Of a stretch of 35,111 bases of DNA, positions 32,294 through 35,111 are shown piece after piece. The notes under the pieces were generated by a model that saw nothing but the letters and a program-made list of their open reading frames with translations, ran no database searches and was not told where the DNA came from. The DNA is taken from positions 1 to 35,111 of the forward strand of contig MHWB01000005.1 in the NCBI GenBank assembly GCA_001823925.1. Direction: 5' to 3'. Origin of the DNA: Candidatus Zambryskibacteria bacterium RIFCSPLOWO2_01_FULL_39_39. Its GTDB lineage: Bacteria > Patescibacteriota > Minisyncoccia > Phycocordibacterales > WO2-35-19. The first letter of the stretch is position 1, and each line of letters opens with the position of its first letter. The position numbers and the translations under genes were made by a program.

Positions 32294-32335
32294 AAAATTT
32301 TAATGAGCGAACAAAGTGAGCAACTATAAAATTTT
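32294..32335. repeat. AT-stem hairpin with GAGC loop
   Basis: AAAATTTTA (32294-32302) pairs with TAAAATTTT (32327-32335). The loop reads ATGAGCGAACAAAGTGAGCA then ACTA. It abuts the tRNA 5' end. A further imperfect hairpin (CGTGC/GCACG-type) follows to about 32365. Confidence 0.6.
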
Positions 32336-32401
32336 AGCGTCCCGAGTGCTAATGCACGAGGGGCTGCGAAATTTACCTTTAAAATATACCAGAAAAATGT
32401 A

Positions 32402-32464
32402 AAAAATAAAACCCCGTGAGGAGATCTGCCAACTGGTGCGTTGACAGACCCTCTACTCACGGGG
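32402..32464 (-). terminator. Long-stem intrinsic terminator of the 32501 gene
   Basis: On the minus strand CCCCGTGAG (32464-32456) pairs with CTCACGGGG (32420-32412), with an inner GTTGGCAGATC-type stem, followed by TTTTATTTTTT. Confidence 0.85.
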
Positions 32465-32500
32465 CCGGCCGCACCCGTTGCACACCCTCTGCGGCCAAGG

Positions 32501-32737
32501 TCAAGAATATGGTTCCATGACTCGTTTTACCCGAATTCGTCCTTCTTTTTGGGCAGACACTTTGCCGACCGCCCAAATAATGAGAGACATGATGCCCCAA
32601 ATACTGAGGAGGACGCAACCAGTTTGGGCAGACTGGTAGAAAATCTCAACCTCACTTTCTTTGGTATAGACTGCTGCGGCTAGGGCAATCAAGCCTAGCC
32701 AAAATGCTACCAATCTCAGAAATTTGAGTGGAATCAC
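32501..32737 (-). CDS. Hypothetical small membrane protein (78 aa)
   Basis: Unrecognised. GTG at 32737 is chosen because AGAGGT lies 6 nt upstream; an ATG 16 codons earlier lies inside the promoter. Two hydrophobic segments, about residues 5-22 (FLRLVAFWLGLIALAAAV) and 38-56 (GCVLLSIWGIMSLIIWAVG), are followed by a basic tail (KVSAQKEGRIRVKRV). It is a single-gene cassette placed between the 16S and tRNA-Ile genes. Confidence 0.7.
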   Translation of the reverse strand: MIPLKFLRLVAFWLGLIALAAAVYTKESEVEIFYQSAQTGCVLLSIWGIMSLIIWAVGKVSAQKEGRIRVKRVMEPYS

Positions 32738-32756
32738 TTTTTCACCTCTGCTCTCT

Positions 32757-32785
32757 ATTATATCACAATCACTAAATAAATGCAA
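32757..32785 (-). promoter_or_regulatory. Promoter of the 32501 gene
   Basis: On the minus strand TTGCAT (32785-32780), 17 nt, TATAAT (32762-32757) with TG at extended -10 distance. Confidence 0.7.
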
Positions 32786-32799
32786 GCTAAATTGTGGAC

Positions 32800-32833
32800 A
32801 GCAAAAAACCCCTTAGGTTAGGGGTTTTTTGCT
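32800..32833 (-). terminator. Terminator after 16S rRNA
   Basis: A 14-bp perfect stem AGCAAAAAACCCCT/AGGGGTTTTTTGCT with a 6-nt loop. It follows the 16S trailer and would separate 16S from the downstream small gene and tRNA. Confidence 0.75.
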
Positions 32834-33014
32834 TAACTATTCTTTGTTTTGTTCCGTTCTTACTCGCCTTAGTTTTAACGACGGCGGGCCTGTCGATTAT
32901 TTGTCTTTCCAAACTGTCAAACAGTTTAAGGTATCTGTTAAACCATTATGCACGCAATTGCGGTGCACAATAACGACTCGTTCACCCTTCGTACCGAAGC
33001 ACGAAGAGATCTAC
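32834..33014 (-). other. 16S rRNA 3' trailer
   Basis: No ORF or RNA gene recognised. It contains stable hairpins: CTTCGT/ACGAAG near 32992-33011, a TTATTGTGCAC/GTGCATAATG stem near 32943-32973, and AAACTG/CAGTTT near 32917-32933. These may be processing sites. It has no CCUCC sequence. Confidence 0.4.
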
Positions 33015-33378
33015 ACCTTGAAATATTCCACGACCAGCTTCCGCTAGCCGTGCCTTGTTACGACTTAGTCCTTGTCATTGAGTTTACCTTAGTCCCACTT
33101 ACATGAGCCTTTGGGTACTCCCAACTTCCTTGACTTGACGGGCGGTGAGTACAAGACTTGAGAACGTATTCACCGCGGTATAGCTGACCCGCGATTACTA
33201 GCGATTCCAACTTCATGAGGTCGAGTTTCAGCCCTCAATCCGAACTGGGGCCACTTTTTAGGATTAGCTCAAGCTTACGCTGTTGCGACCCGTTGTAGTG
33301 ACCATTGTATTATGCGTGTAGCCCAAGGCATCAGAGGGACATGCTGACCTGGCGTCATCCTCGCTTCCTCCCAGCACT

Positions 33379-33512
33379 CAAGTAGGAAATCTCATTCAAA
33401 AATTATTTCTAAAAATGCACGGATAAAATTCTGCTGAATTTTTCCTCGTGCTCACGCCAGTCGCGCTCGCAAGGCATTTTTATAAACAATTTTTGATTCA
33501 ATTTCTGACCTT
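33379..33512 (-). other. Expansion of 16S helix 39
   Basis: CCCAGCACT and AGTGCTGGG (33370-33378 and 33513-33521) pair as the base of a helix that normally closes with a short loop. Here 134 nt intervene and can form a long AT-rich helix (33386-33418 with 33474-33505), capped by a GC-rich part with GAGC and GAGCACGAGG. There are no group I core motifs, so it is more likely retained in the rRNA or cut out by RNase III-like processing. Confidence 0.65.
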
Positions 33513-34022
33513 AGTGCTGGGTGGTCTCGTCTGACACTTGTAACAGACAACGAGGGTTGCGTTCGTTACCCCACTTAAGGGAACAATTCAAATCACGAAC
33601 TGACGACGGCCATGCATCACCTGTCTAGATGTCCTTGTGAGACTGCTGAGTTTCTCCAGCATTCATCTAGATTTCTAGCCTTGGTAAGGTTTTTCGTTTG
33701 TCATCGAATTGAACCGCATAATCCACCGCTTGTGCAAGTCCCCGTCTATTCCTTTGAGTTTTAATCTTGCGATCGTACTACCCAGGCGGATCGCTTAACG
33801 CGTTAGCTTCGCCTCTCAGAGGGTCGATACTCCGAAAAGCCAGCGATCATCGTTTAGGGCGTAGACTACTGGGGTCGACAATGTTACTTCGTCGCGTCAG
33901 ACGCGACGAGACACAATCATTTCTGTTGTGTTCTGCATATCGCTATGCAGTCCGGACTATATCTTCACCCCGTAAGACAATTTCTCACGGGGGTTCGGCG
34001 TATAGTCTCTGAGGGGAATTTA

Positions 34023-34259
34023 CTACTGAGGCACCACTATATCTGTGGTTTGTTCTTCTTGGTCTACCCTAATGACTCGAGTGACCGTGTAAAGCAGTCT
34101 GACGTCTGAAAACATCACACATGTTCTGTCCATGTCTTCTTTCCATTCGGGAAATGCTCGATTTTTAAAGTCGTCATCTCCCTCTGCAAAGACCGGATGT
34201 TCTGCAAAGAATCGTCCTCCATTATTTGTACAAAGCATTTGAATTTTGTATCGCTTCAC
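34023..34259 (-). CDS. Intron-encoded hypothetical protein (78 aa)
   Basis: GTG start at 34259 with AGGAGG 6 nt upstream. The protein begins KRYKIQMLCTNNGGRFFAEH and is acidic in the middle (EGDDDFKNRAFPEWKEDMD), ending in a beta-rich stretch (RLLYTVTRVIRVDQ). It has no homing-endonuclease motif that I can see. It lies just before the P7 strands and probably occupies a peripheral loop of the intron. Function unknown; a maturase-like or passenger role is possible. Confidence 0.6.
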   Translation of the reverse strand: MKRYKIQMLCTNNGGRFFAEHPVFAEGDDDFKNRAFPEWKEDMDRTCVMFSDVRLLYTVTRVIRVDQEEQTTDIVVPQ

Positions 34260-34312
34260 TTTAACCTCCTAAAATTCTTCCCTGCTGGTTGTCCGCAGCG
34301 GACACATTTTTA

Positions 34313-34531
34313 CTACATTTTTATTTCTCGCCGAACGACCTCAAATAATTTTTTTGGTCGACAGTATCTAAAACTTAGATCTGTATCACTATAAGGATGA
34401 GTTTTTGAGTCAGTCACATGTTTTTTTACATGTGTTAGTGCTCTATTGTCATTCTTAGCTTTGAATTGATGGGTTTGTTCTGATCTTCCTCTAGATTGAG
34501 GATGATCACAAATCAACTCATACATTGGCAT
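34313..34531 (-). CDS. Intron-encoded hypothetical protein (72 aa)
   Basis: The ATG at 34531 is chosen because AAAGGAG lies 7 nt upstream; the frame extends 33 codons farther without an SD. The product is basic, with Cys/His positions (ELICDHPQSRGRSEQTHQF, then HVKKHVTDSKTH) and a KKLFEVVRREIKM end. The His/Asn pattern does not fit an HNH nuclease with confidence. Function unknown. Confidence 0.55.
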   Translation of the reverse strand: MPMYELICDHPQSRGRSEQTHQFKAKNDNRALTHVKKHVTDSKTHPYSDTDLSFRYCRPKKLFEVVRREIKM

Positions 34532-35111
34532 CTTAATTCTCCTTTTGTAGTAGTGTCGCATACGCCGGATATTCCAGCATACAGCCAAATTCATCCCGTT
34601 GAACGCTATGCGTTTTTTCGGGGTTTTCAATTCCGCATTACTGCGGAAAGAGACGCTGTCACGTGGCCACCTAGTGGTTTTACGTGACGTTCATCTAATC
34701 CCATTCGCTACCTACGCTTTCGTGTTTCAGTGTCAGGAATGCGCCAGTAAATTGCCTTCGCTTTTGGTGTTCCCCATGATATCAACGGATTTCACCCCTA
34801 CTCCATGAGTTCCATTTACCTCTCACACCCTCTTAGTCTTACCGTTTCCCTCGCATTTTCCCGATTGGGTCGGGAGCTTTAACGAGAGACTAATAAAACC
34901 ACCTACACACCCTTTACGCCCAGTGATTCCGGACAACGCTTGGGGCCTCTGTATTACCGCTCCTGCTGGCACAGAGTTTGGAGCCCCTTATTCATGACTA
35001 GATCAATAAACTTTCTTAGTCATAAAAGGTTTTTACGTCCCGAAGGACTTCATCAACCACGCGGCGTCGCTCCGTCAGGCTTTCGCCCATTGCGGAAGAT
35101 TCTCGACTGCG

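Larger units (their letters stand above)
33876..34692 (-). mobile_element. Group I intron in 16S rRNA (after E. coli position about 793)
   Basis: 817 nt. The flanking exons join as GATTAGAT + ACCCCAG, which restores the universal GGATTAGATACCC sequence. The 5' exon ends in U and the intron in G, as group I splicing requires. The conserved P7 core strands are present: AGAGACTATACG (34010-33999) and AAGATATAGTCC (33965-33954). Two SD-led small ORFs (34313-34531 and 34023-34259) lie upstream of and within the core. Neither shows LAGLIDADG, GIY-YIG or clear HNH motifs. Subgroup not determined. Confidence 0.88.
33015..35111 (-). rRNA. rrs: 16S ribosomal RNA, 5'-truncated, interrupted by a group I intron
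   Basis: The gene runs off the right edge at about E. coli position 350 and lacks its first third. Landmarks: the 530-loop GTGCCAGCAGGAGCGGTAA, the 790 region split by an intron (33876-34692), the 1390 region GTACTCACCGCCCGTCA and the 1492 region AAGTCGTAACAAGG. Helix 39 is enlarged by about 130 nt. Helix 45 is CTAGC-GGAA-GCTGG. The sequence after helix 45 reads GGAATATTTC instead of GGAUCACCUCC, so the 3' end near 33015 is uncertain and no anti-SD is visible. The universal 515F/806R-type primer sites are altered or split. The pattern is typical of Candidate Phyla Radiation bacteria. Confidence 0.95.

Noticed and set aside
33379-33512. Second intron in 16S
   Set aside because: It is only about 130 nt, lacks group I P7 core motifs, and pairs as a long extension of helix 39.
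33767-34012. Plus-strand ORF within the 16S gene and intron
   Set aside because: It is antisense to rRNA and to the intron core.

Overview
The window looks like a chromosome segment of a Candidate Phyla Radiation (Patescibacteria, Parcubacteria-like) bacterium. This is an inference. It rests on a 16S rRNA gene with a group I intron, an expanded helix and a changed 530 loop, on compact AT-rich housekeeping genes, on many short genes of unknown family, and on a peptidoglycan-binding/FN3-like surface protein. No species can be named.

Layout. 1-1020: a structure bounded by inverted repeats, then a GC-rich orphan gene. 1086-4276: hisS, a DEDD-type exonuclease, two tiny genes (one DUF1328-like) and a membrane-anchored DsbA-like protein. 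4260-7196 (-): a UvrD-type helicase fused to a RecB-like nuclease. 7231-7979: two tiny membrane or hypothetical genes. 7990-17888 (-): the transcription/replication block rpoB-rpoC-dnaG-rpoD behind a strong promoter. 17918-20088 (-): a tiny gene, a GH15 C-terminal remnant, an intact GH15 gene and two small genes. 20205-21300 (+): two candidate noncoding RNAs flanking an orphan gene. 21359-23270 (-): rpsP-khpA-trmD and a small gene. 23352-29993 (+): a carbon module of glycerate 2-kinase, PEP synthase, a D-2-hydroxyacid dehydrogenase and enolase, interrupted by a tiny minus-strand gene and a cluster of palindromes. 29968-32119: an ECF sigma factor divergent from a PAS protein and a secreted peptidoglycan-binding protein. 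32221-35111 (-): tRNA-Ile(GAT), a tiny membrane gene, and a 5'-truncated 16S rRNA gene with a group I intron carrying two small ORFs.

Three patterns stand out. First, there are two gene architectures. Housekeeping genes mostly start without a Shine-Dalgarno (SD) sequence, often within 0-7 nt of a predicted transcription start. The short orphan genes sit in self-contained cassettes: a TTGnnn - about 17 nt - (often TGn) -10 promoter, a strong SD, a short ORF and an intrinsic terminator. Second, at least six copies of a C-rich/G-rich palindromic repeat occur, and two lie in frame inside GH15 and TrmD. A second hairpin type, with an AT stem and a GAGC...AGCG-like loop, recurs between genes. Third, the 16S 3' end shows helix 45 but no CCUCC anti-SD after it, although strong SD sequences are present in the window.

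The best candidate for something undescribed is the unit at 21002-21300. It has a promoter, a predicted RNA whose first nine bases pair perfectly with bases just before the terminator, and no convincing ORF. This points to a discrete structured RNA of about 260 nt.
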